64,000 nucleotides of DNA from Terriglobales bacterium (GCA_021372245.1 JAJFUV010000042.1:17768-81767); one strand, 5' to 3'; shown: positions 52,631-62,011, numbered from the stretch's first letter. Notes: a model not told the origin generated them from the letters alone. Program-made: numbers and translations.

Positions 52631-52719
52631 GCCCGGGTGGCGAAACCGGCAGACGCAAAGGACTTAAAATCCTTTTCGCGGCAACGCGAGTGTGGGTTCA
52701 AGTCCCACCCCGGGCACCA
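52631..52719 (+). tRNA. tRNA-Leu(UAA)
   Basis: Acceptor stem GCCCGGG (52631-52637) pairs with CCCGGGC (52709-52715); the anticodon loop is CTTAAAA with anticodon UAA; the long variable arm is of class II type; the T arm is GTGGG-TTCAAGT-CCCAC (52692-52708). Discriminator A at 52716 and an encoded CCA at 52717-52719. Confidence 0.93.
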
Positions 52720-52793
52720 TGGTCTCACCGCGCCGCCCCACGCGCCCCGCGCTATCCCTTATCCTGTGAATTGCCCTGGAGGTTCCGTTCGTC

Positions 52794-54833
52794 GTGAGAA
52801 TCCGTTTCCTGTTGGCTGCACTGACAGCATCTGTTGGCGCTGCGTTTGCCGATGTTCGCGTTGATGCTCGCAGTTCGATTGTGATTGACCCTTCCGAGCC
52901 CGCGGCTTTGCGGCGCGCCGCGGCGGATCTTGCTTCCGACATGTCCAAGGTGTTCGGTGCTGCGCCGTCAATGGCGAGTAGCCGTAACTCGGCCAAGGCG
53001 AGCGTCGTGCACGTTTGCCTCTCGGCCAGCCCCTGCAACGCCGTGCGACCGGGCGGTACGGAAGTACTCGCGATCCGCGCGGTCCCCGGCGGTGTCATGC
53101 TCACCGGTTCGGATCTGCGCGGCGCCATTTACGCGGTCTACGAGTTCTCGCGGCGGTTCCTGGGCGTCGATCCGTTCTACTACTGGAATGACCATGAGCC
53201 CGCGCGCACGAACTTGGTCAGGATTCCTGCGGGCACTTCGATCCAGGACGGGCCGCCGCGGTTCCGCTATCGCGGATGGTTCATCAACGACGAAGACCTG
53301 TTCACGGGTTGGAAGCCGGACCCGGCTTCGGGATTTTCGCTCAAGCTTTGGGACAGGATCTTCGAGACCCTGCTGCGCGTGAAGGGCAACATGATCGTGC
53401 CGGGCACCTTCCTGTTCCCCGACGAACCACAGGTGGCCGCGGCGAGCGAGCGCGGCCTGATCATCACGCAGCACCACATTGAGGTGGTGGGCCTGAACAC
53501 GTACCGTTGGCCCGAAGACATACCCTACTCATTCCTGAGCCGCCCCGACCTGCTCAAGAACGCATGGCGCGCGAGCGTCCGCGGGTACAAACCCCAGCAG
53601 GAAGTAATCTGGACCGTCGGCTATCGCGGCCGTCACGACCGCGCGTTTTGGGAAGACGATGCGTCGGGCGACAAGTCCGAGCGCGGCCGCGCCGAAGTGA
53701 TCCAGCGGGCCATCCAGGCCGAGATGGAAATCGTGCGGGCCGAGCGCCGCAATCCGGCGTTCCTGATGAACGCCTGGGACGAAGCCGTGCCGCTGGTGCG
53801 GAAAGGGTATCTGAAGATCCCCGGCGGCGTGACGCTGGTGTGGCCCGACAACGGCCACGGGATCATTCGCGACGACGGCGCGCTGGCCAAGGGTGAGGGC
53901 GTGTACTACCACACGGCCATGCACAACTTCATGGCGAACCAACTCACTGAGATGGTGCCGCTTGCGCGCATACAACGCGAGTTGGGCCGCGCCGTCCGCG
54001 TGGGTGCCACAGAATACCTGCTCGTGAACGTGAGCGACATACGGCCCGTGGTGATGACCACCGAAGCAACCATGGAGTTGGCCTGGAACGCGGACGAGTG
54101 GGTGAAGCAGGATGGCGCTGCGAGCCGCGCGTTCCTCGCCAGGTGGACTCGCAGCGAGTTCGGTGAACGCGCTTCGGCCGCGCTGGTGGACTATTACAAC
54201 GCATACTTCGCTGCACCGGGGCGTTACGGAGCCGCCGAAGACCGCACCTTCTCCGACTGCGCTTACAACACGCTGGCGCGCCACATCCTCACCAAGCTGC
54301 TCACGGGCAAGACGGAGAAGCCAGAAGGCGGCATGCCGGTCGAAGACTACCGCGCTTTCGCCGAACGCCTTCGCAAGATAGCGGCGGAGGCGGAGCCGCG
54401 ATGGACCGCCGCACGCGCACTTGCCGGGCGGGCGTCGAAATTGATCGCGCCGGATCGCAAGCCATTTTTCCAGTCGCACGTCCTAACGCAGCTCGACGTG
54501 CATGAATACGGCAACCGCGCACTGCTCCGCATCGCCGAAGCCTATCTCGCCGGGAGTCCAGAGGAGCGCAAACGGCAAGTGGCGGCGGCCATCGCGGATC
54601 TGGAGCGCATCCTGGCCAGCTATCAGGCGAGCGAATACGGCAAGTGGGCGGGCTACTACCGCGGCGAGTTGTTCGCGAACGTCCGGCTCACGCACCGCAT
54701 GGCGCAAGCCTATGCGGGCGTGCTGGATGGTAAGCCTATTCCGGCGGGTCTGCCGATCCAGGCACGCACGCCGGATCCGTATCCGACGATTAAGGCGTAC
54801 CAGGGCGCGCGGCGCACGCCCACGGCGCCCTAA
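52794..54833 (+). CDS. GH115-like alpha-glucuronidase, short form
   Basis: A 679-aa exported protein (signal peptide VRIRFLLAALTASVGAAFA, GTG start with GAGG upstream). The GH115 core is clear: A-I-Y-A-V-Y-E-F-S, F-R-Y-R-G-W-F-I-N-D-E-D-L, H-H-I-E-V-V-G, G-Y-R-G-R-H-D-R-A-F-W and W-P-D-N-G-H-G. GH115 enzymes remove methylglucuronic acid from xylan. The protein ends without the C-terminal beta domain usual in this family (members are often 800-1000 aa), so specificity may differ. It lies just after tRNA-Leu. Confidence 0.82.
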   Translation: MRIRFLLAALTASVGAAFADVRVDARSSIVIDPSEPAALRRAAADLASDMSKVFGAAPSMASSRNSAKASVVHVCLSASPCNAVRPGGTEVLAIRAVPGGVMLTGSDLRGAIYAVYEFSRRFLGVDPFYYWNDHEPARTNLVRIPAGTSIQDGPPRFRYRGWFINDEDLFTGWKPDPASGFSLKLWDRIFETLLRVKGNMIVPGTFLFPDEPQVAAASERGLIITQHHIEVVGLNTYRWPEDIPYSFLSRPDLLKNAWRASVRGYKPQQEVIWTVGYRGRHDRAFWEDDASGDKSERGRAEVIQRAIQAEMEIVRAERRNPAFLMNAWDEAVPLVRKGYLKIPGGVTLVWPDNGHGIIRDDGALAKGEGVYYHTAMHNFMANQLTEMVPLARIQRELGRAVRVGATEYLLVNVSDIRPVVMTTEATMELAWNADEWVKQDGAASRAFLARWTRSEFGERASAALVDYYNAYFAAPGRYGAAEDRTFSDCAYNTLARHILTKLLTGKTEKPEGGMPVEDYRAFAERLRKIAAEAEPRWTAARALAGRASKLIAPDRKPFFQSHVLTQLDVHEYGNRALLRIAEAYLAGSPEERKRQVAAAIADLERILASYQASEYGKWAGYYRGELFANVRLTHRMAQAYAGVLDGKPIPAGLPIQARTPDPYPTIKAYQGARRTPTAP

Positions 54834-54875
54834 AGAGGGCGTTAATATACTTGGCTAATCCGGCTCTAGAAACCC

Positions 54876-55202
54876 TCAGTGCTCGTGAAATATTCCACCA
54901 ACGATGAAGAAGAGAAAAATCGCTCCTAGCGCACCGCCGATGCAATAGGCGATCACATCCGACAGATTGTGTCTCGGATTGGGAACTGAGCGGAAAAAGA
55001 GCCAGCCGGATAGGCCAAGGGTCACGAGTGCGGCTAGCAGTGGGAAGACGCCGAAAATGACTCGTTCCCTCACGAAGAAGCCTTCTCCGGGCGTGCCGGG
55101 CACCAGAAAGCTCATTGCAAAGCCATAGGAGAGCGCCACGGTACCAGCGAGAAAAGCGACCACCCCTGTAACCCTCAGCCCGAAGCTCTGTTTCCCGCTC
55201 AT
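54876..55202 (-). CDS. Hypothetical membrane protein
   Basis: A 108-aa protein with about three membrane helices (VTGVVAFLAGTVALSYGFAM, FGVFPLLAALVTLGLSGWLFF, CIGGALGAIFLFFIVGGIF by pattern). ATG 55202 is the natural start; the open frame to 55613 overlaps the DUF362 gene antisense. Codons are less GC-biased than its neighbours, which may hint at recent acquisition. No family recognised. Confidence 0.55.
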   Translation of the reverse strand: MSGKQSFGLRVTGVVAFLAGTVALSYGFAMSFLVPGTPGEGFFVRERVIFGVFPLLAALVTLGLSGWLFFRSVPNPRHNLSDVIAYCIGGALGAIFLFFIVGGIFHEH

Positions 55203-55279
55203 TCTGTGTTCTGAAGCCCTCTCCGATCCTACTCCACGGCGGGTTGGATTAGCCAAGCATACCAATGCCCTAAAGAGGA

Positions 55280-56266
55280 TCAAAGCTCCACGGCGCGGAT
55301 GCGCAGGGATTCGAAGTTGACCGTGCCCAATCCGCGATTGGAGGCGAACCCGAGATAGGGCATGCTCGCGGCGTCCATGTCCCAATAGGCCTTGGCAGCG
55401 TAGGCATCCACGGCCACCGGGTCGATGCTCGCCATGACGGTCTTCTTCATCTCGACGTCGGCAAGGTTGCCCCCCGTCGGGCCGTTGCGCACGAGCACTC
55501 GATACGCGTCGATGATGGTGAGCGTGGGGCGCATGAACGCCGCCAGGTCCGCCAGGCTTTCGTGGATGCGCTGGTGCAGCCGGTGGCGCACGCCGCCCAG
55601 GATGCCGTACCAATTCTTCATCCCAAGCGTTGCGCCCGTGAGGCTGTGGTGCTTGGCGATGGGGATGTTGATCAGCTTGTCGGCGGCGAGGAACGGCTCC
55701 AGGACCGGCCAGACGTTCAACACCTCGCCTCCCAGATCCACTTCCTTGAACTTCCGCTCTTCCGGCAGGATGATCTGCGCGCCTGCTTGGCGAGCCGCGG
55801 CTTCAATGCCGCTGCGCGCGAAGCAGCGGCGCGGTTCGTTCACGCTGAGGTCCGTGACGATGACGCTCTTGGCGCCAGCCTCCAAGCACATGCGCGCCAC
55901 CTCGGCGACGATCTCCGGATTCGTGGTAGCGGCCTGCTCCGGCGTGCGGTCCCATCCGACGTTGGGCTTGAGCACCACTACATCGCCGCGCGAGACGAAT
56001 CGGTTCATCCCTCCCAGTTCGCCGACCGCGCGACGCACGAGCGCCGCGGGCGCCTCGCCCCGCACCACGGACATATCGGCCAACACCGTGTCGCGTGCGA
56101 CGGTGTGGTCGCGGCGGGCGTTCACAGCCACGGGTTCTTCAGGCCGGTGGCTACGGCGGTGCAACCACCAGGCGCCGCCTGCCACGCACGCGCTCGCGCC
56201 GCCCAGGCGCGCCAGCCGGAGCAGGATCTCGCGCCGGTCGTGAGTGCCGTCCACGTTATGCTGCAT
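55280..56266 (-). CDS. DUF362 protein with signal-anchor
   Basis: A 328-aa protein of the DUF362 family. After an N-terminal Arg-rich membrane segment, the family pattern is V-V-L-K-P-N-V-G-W, A-A-T-T-N-P-E-I-V, AKHHSLTGATLGMKNWYGILGG (by K-H-H, G-A-T-L-G-M-K-N), and D-P-V-A-V-D-A-Y. Members often have a ferredoxin-like half; here there is no CxxC-type cluster. Function of the family is unknown. Divergent from the fused spermidine-synthase-like gene. Confidence 0.8.
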   Translation of the reverse strand: MQHNVDGTHDRREILLRLARLGGASACVAGGAWWLHRRSHRPEEPVAVNARRDHTVARDTVLADMSVVRGEAPAALVRRAVGELGGMNRFVSRGDVVVLKPNVGWDRTPEQAATTNPEIVAEVARMCLEAGAKSVIVTDLSVNEPRRCFARSGIEAAARQAGAQIILPEERKFKEVDLGGEVLNVWPVLEPFLAADKLINIPIAKHHSLTGATLGMKNWYGILGGVRHRLHQRIHESLADLAAFMRPTLTIIDAYRVLVRNGPTGGNLADVEMKKTVMASIDPVAVDAYAAKAYWDMDAASMPYLGFASNRGLGTVNFESLRIRAVEL

Positions 56267-56298
56267 CTGGCCTCCGTGCTAATTTTAAGACGAACAAC

Positions 56299-58551
56299 GT
56301 GCTGAGTGCCGCCCTAGCTCTGATTGGATTCGCCGCCGTGCTGGCCCAGACCGTGTTCCTGCGTGAATTCCTGGTGGTGTTCCAGGGCAACGAAATCACC
56401 ATTGGGCTGGCTCTGGCGGCCTGGCTCGCCTGGACCGCGCTGGGCAGCGCGTGGGCCGGACGCGCTCCCGCCACCGATGCGGTGCGGCGGCTGATCGCGT
56501 TTGAGATCCTCAGCGGGCTGTCCCTGCCGGTGACCGTTTTCGCCATTCGGTCGCTGCGCGCCGTATTACGGGTGGTGCCCGGCGAATCGCTCTCCCCGAC
56601 GCTCTCGCTGGTGGCCGCGCTCGCGACGCTCAGCTTGTTCTGCACGCTCTCGGGCGCGCTGTTCGCCACCGGCATTCGCGCGTGGTCGGGCGAACACAGC
56701 ACTGCGGTGAGCGTGGCTGGCGGGAAGGTCTATCTTCTCGAAGCCGTAGGCGCGCTGGCGGGCGGATTCGTGACGGGGCTCTGGCTGGTGGGCCGCTTCG
56801 ATTCGATGACGGTCGCGGTGATCGGAGCCGGCTTGAACCTTCTGACCGCCGCAGCGCTGTTGGTGCCTCAACGCCGGCTGGTGAGCGCGGGTCTGGCAGC
56901 CGTGTTGGCAGTGGGGCTGTTCGCAGCGGCGCCCACGTTGGTGCGCACATCGCTCGGCCAATTGTGGCGCGGCTGGCCGGTGGTGGCGACCGAGAACTCA
57001 CCTTATGCCAACCTGGCCGTGGTCGCGCAAGGCGACGCGCGCACGCTTTATGAAAATGGTTTGGCCGCCGCCAGCGCGGAGGATGCTGCTTCAGCCGAAG
57101 ATGCGGTGCATTTCGCGCTGCTCCAGCACGCGGAGCCGAAATCGCTGCTCCTGATCGGCGGCGCGGCCGGTGGCGCGATCCGGGAAGCGCTGAAGCACCC
57201 CAGCCTGGAGCGCGTAGACTGCGTGGAACTCGATCCGGCGGTGCTTCGCCTGGCCGCGCGGTATTTTGATTTCCCTCACCATGAACGCGTGGTAATGCAT
57301 GCGGCCGACGCCAGGTTGTGGCTTAGGAACACGCCGCAGAAGTTCGACGTCATCATCGTCGATCTGCCCGACCCGCAGACGGCCCAGCTCAACCGCTTTT
57401 ACACGCTTGAATTCTTCCGCGAGGCGGCGCGGCATCTCACGGCCACTGGCGTGTTTTCGTTCCGCCTCGCCGGCGGGGAAAACTATATCAGCCCGCGGCG
57501 GGCGGCTTTCCTGCGCTCCATCAACAAGACGTTGCGGCAGGCCTTCCTGCAGGTGATGACGTACCCCGGCGCTTCGATGCACTTCTTCGCCGCCAACCGC
57601 CGCGCGCCGCTGGTGGCGGATCCGCGGACGCTCATCGCGCGGCTGAAAGCGAGGCGGCTCGAGACGCAGTATGTGAGCGAGTTCGACATCCCATTCCGGC
57701 TCGCCGAGGACCGCGTGCTGCAACTGGGGCTGGCAATCCGGCCGCAAGGTTCCACGCCGGTGAACCGCGATTTCACTCCGCTCGCTTACTACTACAACGC
57801 CATTCTGTGGAGCGCGCAGTTTCATGACCGCGCCGCGGAGATGTTGGAACGGCTCGCGGGCGTTCCGTTCACGACATTGGCCGGCGCCGTCGCGGCGGCT
57901 ATGTTCCTCATCGTACTGGCGGCGGCCCGCTGCCGGGGCGCTCACCGGGGCGTGGCTTCTTGCGCGGTGGCGTCCATGGGTTTCACCATGATGGGGCTGG
58001 AACTGCTGGTGCTCCTCGGCTACCAGGCCGTTTACGGCGTGGTGTACAAGCAGCTCGCCGTGGTGGTGGGCGCATTCATGGGGGGCATGGCGCTGGGCAG
58101 TTGGCGGGCATTGAAGACGGAGAAAGCGCCCACGCTCTCTCTCGCCTGGATTGGTTGGATCGCGGTCGTGTCCGCAGTGGCGCTGGTGGCCGCCATGACG
58201 GCGCTCTCTCGCGCCGGGAACGCCTTGGGCGCGTTTCTGGGAAGCCAGATCCTGTTCCCGGCCCTCGCGGCGCTCTCGGGAGTGCTCGGCGGGTGGCAGT
58301 TTCCGGTGGCCAGCCGTGTCTACTTTGCGCCGGCGGATGCCCCGGGCGATGCCGGCGCGCTTTACGCCTGGGACCTGATGGGCGCTTGCGTAGGCGCGCT
58401 CTCGATAGGCGCCTGGTTGATTCCCGTTTACGGCTTCCTCAAGACTGCGGCCCTCATCGCGATCATTGATCTGCCGCCGGCCGTGCTTGCGTGCTGGTGG
58501 GCGCGATGCGGCCTCAAGGCTGCTTGCGGAGTTCCGCGGACAACGCCTTGA
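56299..58551 (+). CDS. Fused membrane-transporter / spermidine-synthase-like protein
   Basis: A 750-aa protein from GTG 56299; the longer frame to 56095 overlaps DUF362. About seven membrane helices flank a soluble aminopropyltransferase-like domain at ~residues 270-460: L-L-L-I-G-G-A-A-G-G (SAM/dcSAM site), V-E-L-D-P-A-V-L, V-D-L-P-D-P-Q-T-A-Q-L-N-R-F-Y-T. The spermidine-synthase catalytic Asp is kept in DLPDP. Such fused proteins are known in many bacteria but their substrates are mostly undefined. Overlaps the GH20-like gene tail-to-tail by 38 bases. Confidence 0.75.
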   Translation: MLSAALALIGFAAVLAQTVFLREFLVVFQGNEITIGLALAAWLAWTALGSAWAGRAPATDAVRRLIAFEILSGLSLPVTVFAIRSLRAVLRVVPGESLSPTLSLVAALATLSLFCTLSGALFATGIRAWSGEHSTAVSVAGGKVYLLEAVGALAGGFVTGLWLVGRFDSMTVAVIGAGLNLLTAAALLVPQRRLVSAGLAAVLAVGLFAAAPTLVRTSLGQLWRGWPVVATENSPYANLAVVAQGDARTLYENGLAAASAEDAASAEDAVHFALLQHAEPKSLLLIGGAAGGAIREALKHPSLERVDCVELDPAVLRLAARYFDFPHHERVVMHAADARLWLRNTPQKFDVIIVDLPDPQTAQLNRFYTLEFFREAARHLTATGVFSFRLAGGENYISPRRAAFLRSINKTLRQAFLQVMTYPGASMHFFAANRRAPLVADPRTLIARLKARRLETQYVSEFDIPFRLAEDRVLQLGLAIRPQGSTPVNRDFTPLAYYYNAILWSAQFHDRAAEMLERLAGVPFTTLAGAVAAAMFLIVLAAARCRGAHRGVASCAVASMGFTMMGLELLVLLGYQAVYGVVYKQLAVVVGAFMGGMALGSWRALKTEKAPTLSLAWIGWIAVVSAVALVAAMTALSRAGNALGAFLGSQILFPALAALSGVLGGWQFPVASRVYFAPADAPGDAGALYAWDLMGACVGALSIGAWLIPVYGFLKTAALIAIIDLPPAVLACWWARCGLKAACGVPRTTP

Positions 58552-59566
58552 AGGCCATGGCCGATTCGAGCGCCCGTTGGTCCTCTTCCTTCTCGCCGTA
58601 ATAGGCGCGCACGAAGGCACCGACACCGCACCAGGTGGTGTGCAGCACGCCGAGCATGCGCGAGGCTACGGCCGGACTCGAATTCATGCGCGCCAGACGG
58701 ATGGTGTCCACTTGCCGCAGAGCCACGCCTGCCTTGCGCCATGGCGAGCTAACCACGCGGAAGCCTTGCAGCGCGAAGTAGGGCGCCGTCGGGTGGGCCG
58801 CTTCGTAATGCCAGTCGCAGACGACGATATCTTTCGGGACGGCTGCCAGGGCGGGGGCGGTCCCGTTCTCGGCCGCCTCCCACTTGCCGCACCCGGTGGT
58901 GGCGGCGTCCAGGAACCGGTCGCCCCACATCCACATGGTGCGGTTGGAGGCGGCGAGGTGATCCCGCAGCGTGCGCACTTCGCCGGCAAACAACTCGGCC
59001 TTGTTGCGTCCGCGGCAGCGCGGGCACTGCTCTTCACCCAGCAAGAAAACTTCGTCCATGCCGACGTGGAAGGCGTCCGATTCGCAGACTTCCGCGAGTT
59101 CGTCGATGAGGTCGAAAACGAAAGGATGCACCTGCGGATGAAGCGGACAGTAGCTGCGGCAGTAGATGCCCTGGTTGCCGGGGTAGGCGCCAGGAGTCTC
59201 GTCGAACTCCGGATGCGCGCGCAGCAGGGGAGACGTCTCCTTCCCCCAGGACTGATGCCCCAGCATGTTGATCTGCGGGATCAGCTTGACGTTCGCTTCG
59301 CGGCAGGCCGCCACCAGGCGCTTGATGTCGTCGCGGCTGAGCGGATCCTTGTCCACGACCTCGGGATGTTTGGAGTACTGATACCGGTAGCCAAAGGCCA
59401 TGACCAGGACGTTCACGCCTTCCTTGGGCAGTACCTCGCGGATGAACTTCTCGGTCAGGGGTATTTCCCCGGTAAGCGGTGCCCTCAAATGCAGGCCGCG
59501 CACAGGCAAGGATTGCGACATCAGGGCAGCGGTGCAGGACAGGAGACAGCAAAGAGCAGTCTTCAT
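58514..59566 (-). CDS. GH20-like beta-hexosaminidase, secreted
   Basis: A 350-aa exported protein. The catalytic D-E pair of GH20 is in F-H-V-G-M-D-E-V-F, following the usual strand and preceded by the H-P-Q-V-H-P-F motif. Other family markers: Q-I-N-M-L-G-H-Q-S-W and W-M-W-G-D. A C-P-R-C pair follows the active site. It would release terminal N-acetylhexosamines. It is shorter than many GH20 enzymes and has no separate N-terminal alpha/beta domain. Convergent with the previous gene. Confidence 0.83.
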   Translation of the reverse strand: MKTALCCLLSCTAALMSQSLPVRGLHLRAPLTGEIPLTEKFIREVLPKEGVNVLVMAFGYRYQYSKHPEVVDKDPLSRDDIKRLVAACREANVKLIPQINMLGHQSWGKETSPLLRAHPEFDETPGAYPGNQGIYCRSYCPLHPQVHPFVFDLIDELAEVCESDAFHVGMDEVFLLGEEQCPRCRGRNKAELFAGEVRTLRDHLAASNRTMWMWGDRFLDAATTGCGKWEAAENGTAPALAAVPKDIVVCDWHYEAAHPTAPYFALQGFRVVSSPWRKAGVALRQVDTIRLARMNSSPAVASRMLGVLHTTWCGVGAFVRAYYGEKEEDQRALESAMAFKALSAELRKQP

Positions 59567-59613
59567 GGAATCTCCTCAGTGGACAAGTTTACAGCGAAGC
59601 GAGGAGCAGCGGC

Positions 59614-60630
59614 TTATTCGGCGGGAGGTTCCTGCGGCGCAAGGCAGATCTCGCCCATGCGGTGCTTCAGCGCCTTGACGCCCAGCCCGGTGACGCTTGA
59701 AAGCTTGAAGAATTCCAGGTTTCGCGCGGCCGCAAGCTTCTTGAGAGCGTCCACGCGCGCGGCATCCTGCGCGACGTCCATCTTCGCCGCCACCAGCAGC
59801 ATGGGCTTGGCCGCCATCTCCGGGCTGAAGCTGGCCAGTTCGCGCATGATGACCTCGAAATCGTTCACCGGGTCGCGGCCGGTGCCCTCCGATACATCCA
59901 CCAGGTGGACGAGCAGGCGCGTACGCTCGACGTGGCGCAGGAATTGAATTCCCAGACCCGAGCCTTGGTGGGCGCCTTCGATCAGACCGGGGATGTCCGC
60001 CACCACGAAGGTGCGCCCATCGCCCGCGTCGACCACACCGAGATTCGGTTCGAGCGTTGTGAATGGATAGTCGGCGATCTTGGGCCGCGCCGCCGAGATG
60101 CGCGAGATCAGCGTGGACTTGCCGGCGTTCGGGAAACCCACCAGGCCAACGTCGGCGAGCAGCTTAAGCTCCAGGCGCAGGTGGAACTCTTCACCGGGAT
60201 GGCCCGGTTCGTGTTCGGTGGGCGCCTGGTGCGTGGAGGTGGCGAACCGCGCGTTGCCCCGTCCGCCACGGCCCCCGCGGGCCACGGTGAAGCGTTCGCC
60301 GGGGGTGGCGAAGTCGTGGATCAACTCGCCGCCGGCCTCGTTGAAAACCATGGTGCCCACGGGCACGGGGACTTCGATGGACGCGCCGTCATGGCCGGTC
60401 TTGTTGCTGCCTTCGCCGTGCCGTCCTCGCTGGGCCTTGTGCTCGGGATTGAAGCGGAAGTGAAGCAGGGTGTTGTGATGGATGCTGGCGACGAATACGA
60501 CGTCGCCGCCGCGGCCGCCGTCGCCGCCGCTCGGGCCGCCGTGCGGGACGTACTTCTCCCTCCGGAACGCCAGGCAGCCGTTGCCGCCGTCGCCCGCCTT
60601 CACATAAACTTTTGCTTCGTCAATAAACAT
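59614..60630 (-). CDS. obgE: GTPase ObgE/CgtA
   Basis: A 338-aa ribosome-assembly and stress GTPase. The Obg glycine-rich domain ([16 protein letters not shown], then [14 protein letters not shown]) covers residues 1-158; the G domain follows with [19 protein letters not shown] and a G4 loop A-A-K-M-D. ATG 60630 gives the canonical start; the frame runs on to 60645. A hairpin directly before the start probably controls translation or read-through from rpmA. Confidence 0.96.
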   Translation of the reverse strand: MFIDEAKVYVKAGDGGNGCLAFRREKYVPHGGPSGGDGGRGGDVVFVASIHHNTLLHFRFNPEHKAQRGRHGEGSNKTGHDGASIEVPVPVGTMVFNEAGGELIHDFATPGERFTVARGGRGGRGNARFATSTHQAPTEHEPGHPGEEFHLRLELKLLADVGLVGFPNAGKSTLISRISAARPKIADYPFTTLEPNLGVVDAGDGRTFVVADIPGLIEGAHQGSGLGIQFLRHVERTRLLVHLVDVSEGTGRDPVNDFEVIMRELASFSPEMAAKPMLLVAAKMDVAQDAARVDALKKLAAARNLEFFKLSSVTGLGVKALKHRMGEICLAPQEPPAE

Positions 60631-60632
60631 AG

Positions 60633-60662
60633 AAAAGGCCGCCACATTTCAGGCGGCGGCCT
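60633..60662 (-). promoter_or_regulatory. Hairpin between rpmA and obgE (attenuator or terminator)
   Basis: On the minus strand an eight-base-pair stem (AGGCCGCC / GGCGGCCT, arms 60636-60643 and 60655-60662, 11-base loop) is followed by UUUUCU and then at once by the obgE ATG. The 3' arm holds the only GGCGG that could serve as ribosome site, so it may both cause partial termination and block initiation. Confidence 0.55.
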
Positions 60663-60693
60663 CATTTGAGAACTCTGGTTCTTTCGCGGGCGT

Positions 60694-60951
60694 CTAGGAC
60701 GCGACCTTAACGCTCACGAACTTGCCGTGACGGCCCCGGTCGCGATACTCGACCACGCCGCCAACGCGGGCAAACAACGTGTCGTCCTTGCCAAGCCCGA
60801 CGTTCTCGCCCGGCTTGATCTTGGTCCCGCGCTGCCGCACCAGAATGGAGCCGCCGGGAATCGTCTGGCCGCCGAAAACCTTCACACCCAGCCGCTGCGC
60901 ATTCGAATCGCGGCCGTTCCGCGAACTGCCTAAACCTTTTTTATGTGCCAT
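60694..60951 (-). CDS. rpmA: 50S ribosomal protein L27
   Basis: An 85-aa ribosomal protein that reaches the peptidyl-transferase centre. The start [16 protein letters not shown] and the motif I-L-V-R-Q-R-G-T are typical. The N-terminus lacks the cleavable extension found in Firmicutes. It lies 12 bases after rplU and upstream of obgE, the conserved rplU-rpmA-obgE order. Confidence 0.98.
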   Translation of the reverse strand: MAHKKGLGSSRNGRDSNAQRLGVKVFGGQTIPGGSILVRQRGTKIKPGENVGLGKDDTLFARVGGVVEYRDRGRHGKFVSVKVAS

Positions 60952-60963
60952 GCCGCACTCCCT

Positions 60964-61275
60964 CTACGCGACGATCTCGTCCACCTTCACCTGCGTGAAG
61001 TTCTGCCGGTGTCCGATGGTCCGCTTGTACTGCTTCTTGCGGCGAAACTTGAAGACCAGGACCTTGTCGCCCCGGCCGTGCGCCGTGATGGTCGCCTTTA
61101 CCTTCGCGCTGGCGAGCGCCGGACCCGCAACCACCTCTTCCGGGCCTTTCACCACCGCGAGAACCTTGTCGAACTCGACTGCGGCGCCGACATCGCCTTT
61201 GAGCGTTTCCACTTCGATAGTGTCGCCGGGCGCTACGCGATACTGCTTCCCGCCCGTTTCAATCACAGCGTACAT
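60964..61275 (-). CDS. rplU: 50S ribosomal protein L21
   Basis: A 103-aa ribosomal protein binding 23S rRNA. Start M-Y-A-V-I-E-T-G-G-K-Q-Y-R-V and the C-terminal R-R-K-K-Q-Y-K-R-T-I-G-H-R-Q are diagnostic. AGAGG precedes the ATG. A TATAAAT-like -10 sits ~90 bases upstream (61362-61368) but its -35 is poor, so the operon promoter is only tentative. Confidence 0.98.
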   Translation of the reverse strand: MYAVIETGGKQYRVAPGDTIEVETLKGDVGAAVEFDKVLAVVKGPEEVVAGPALASAKVKATITAHGRGDKVLVFKFRRKKQYKRTIGHRQNFTQVKVDEIVA

Positions 61276-61412
61276 AACGATCCTCTTTGACTTGTTGGTC
61301 TACCGGAAGGCTGCTTACAGGGGACGCACAGCTACACACGCGCGCGCCATGAGCCGCAAGTATTTATACTACACCACCCCCGGCCTGTTCCGCCACCGGC
61401 TGCCTCTGCGGC

Positions 61413-61868
61413 CTAGGTTCCGGCGGCCTTGGCTACAGGGGCTTCCTCTTCCTTGTAGAACCAGGCGCCCAGTTGCGTCGCCAGGATTACCTCGATCAGT
61501 CCCGCCGCGATCCCTATGAGCATCAACCGCACAGGAAACATGCCGAGCACGGCTGGCGGGATGTTCGCCATCAGATAGCCGAGCACCCAGGTCGCCACCG
61601 CGGCGGTATAGGCCGTCCTCGAACCGGGGCCATATCTTGTCCGGATGGCAGCATACAGCCACACCGCGAAGATCCCCAAGCCGAAACCCCAAAGATTGAA
61701 GACAATCATTTGAGCAGCGCCGTACTGGCCGCTCTTGCCCAAAGCCTGCATGGCGGCCTCCCAATCGGCGGCCAGCCACAAGCCGTTTACAAGAAACTCC
61801 ACGACGTTGATCACCAGACCTGCGAGTAGACCACCGCCGATGACGCGTCCCCCATTGATCTTGGACAT
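61413..61868 (-). CDS. Hypothetical four-helix membrane protein
   Basis: A 151-aa membrane protein with about four helices: GGLLAGLVINVVEFLVNG, MIVFNLWGFGLGIFAVWLYAA, VATWVLGYLMANIPPAVLGM, LIGIAAGLIEVILATQLG by pattern. The first helix carries an E within V-V-E-F and the last an E in I-E-V, both unusual for membrane helices and possibly conserved. Related proteins are scattered in soil bacteria, but no function is known. It precedes rplU on the same strand at 137 bases. Confidence 0.65.
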   Translation of the reverse strand: MSKINGGRVIGGGLLAGLVINVVEFLVNGLWLAADWEAAMQALGKSGQYGAAQMIVFNLWGFGLGIFAVWLYAAIRTRYGPGSRTAYTAAVATWVLGYLMANIPPAVLGMFPVRLMLIGIAAGLIEVILATQLGAWFYKEEEAPVAKAAGT

Positions 61869-61970
61869 GGCTCCCTCACTGTCAGGTAGTCGGCGCCGGA
61901 AGGCGCGAGCCCCCGCGCCGCGCCTAACATCCTACAGGGAAGCCGGGAGGAAAGCTAGGGGTAAGGAAGT

Positions 61971-61999
61971 TCCGGAGGTGAGTTGTGCTCACCTCCGGA
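61971..61999 (-). terminator. Terminator hairpin downstream of the subtilisin gene
   Basis: A perfect twelve-base-pair stem (TCCGGAGGTGAG / CTCACCTCCGGA) with a five-base loop begins 13 bases after the protease stop on the minus strand. The following bases (ACTTCCTT) are only moderately U-rich. Confidence 0.7.
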
Positions 62000-62011
62000 T
62001 GCTGCCTGTAC

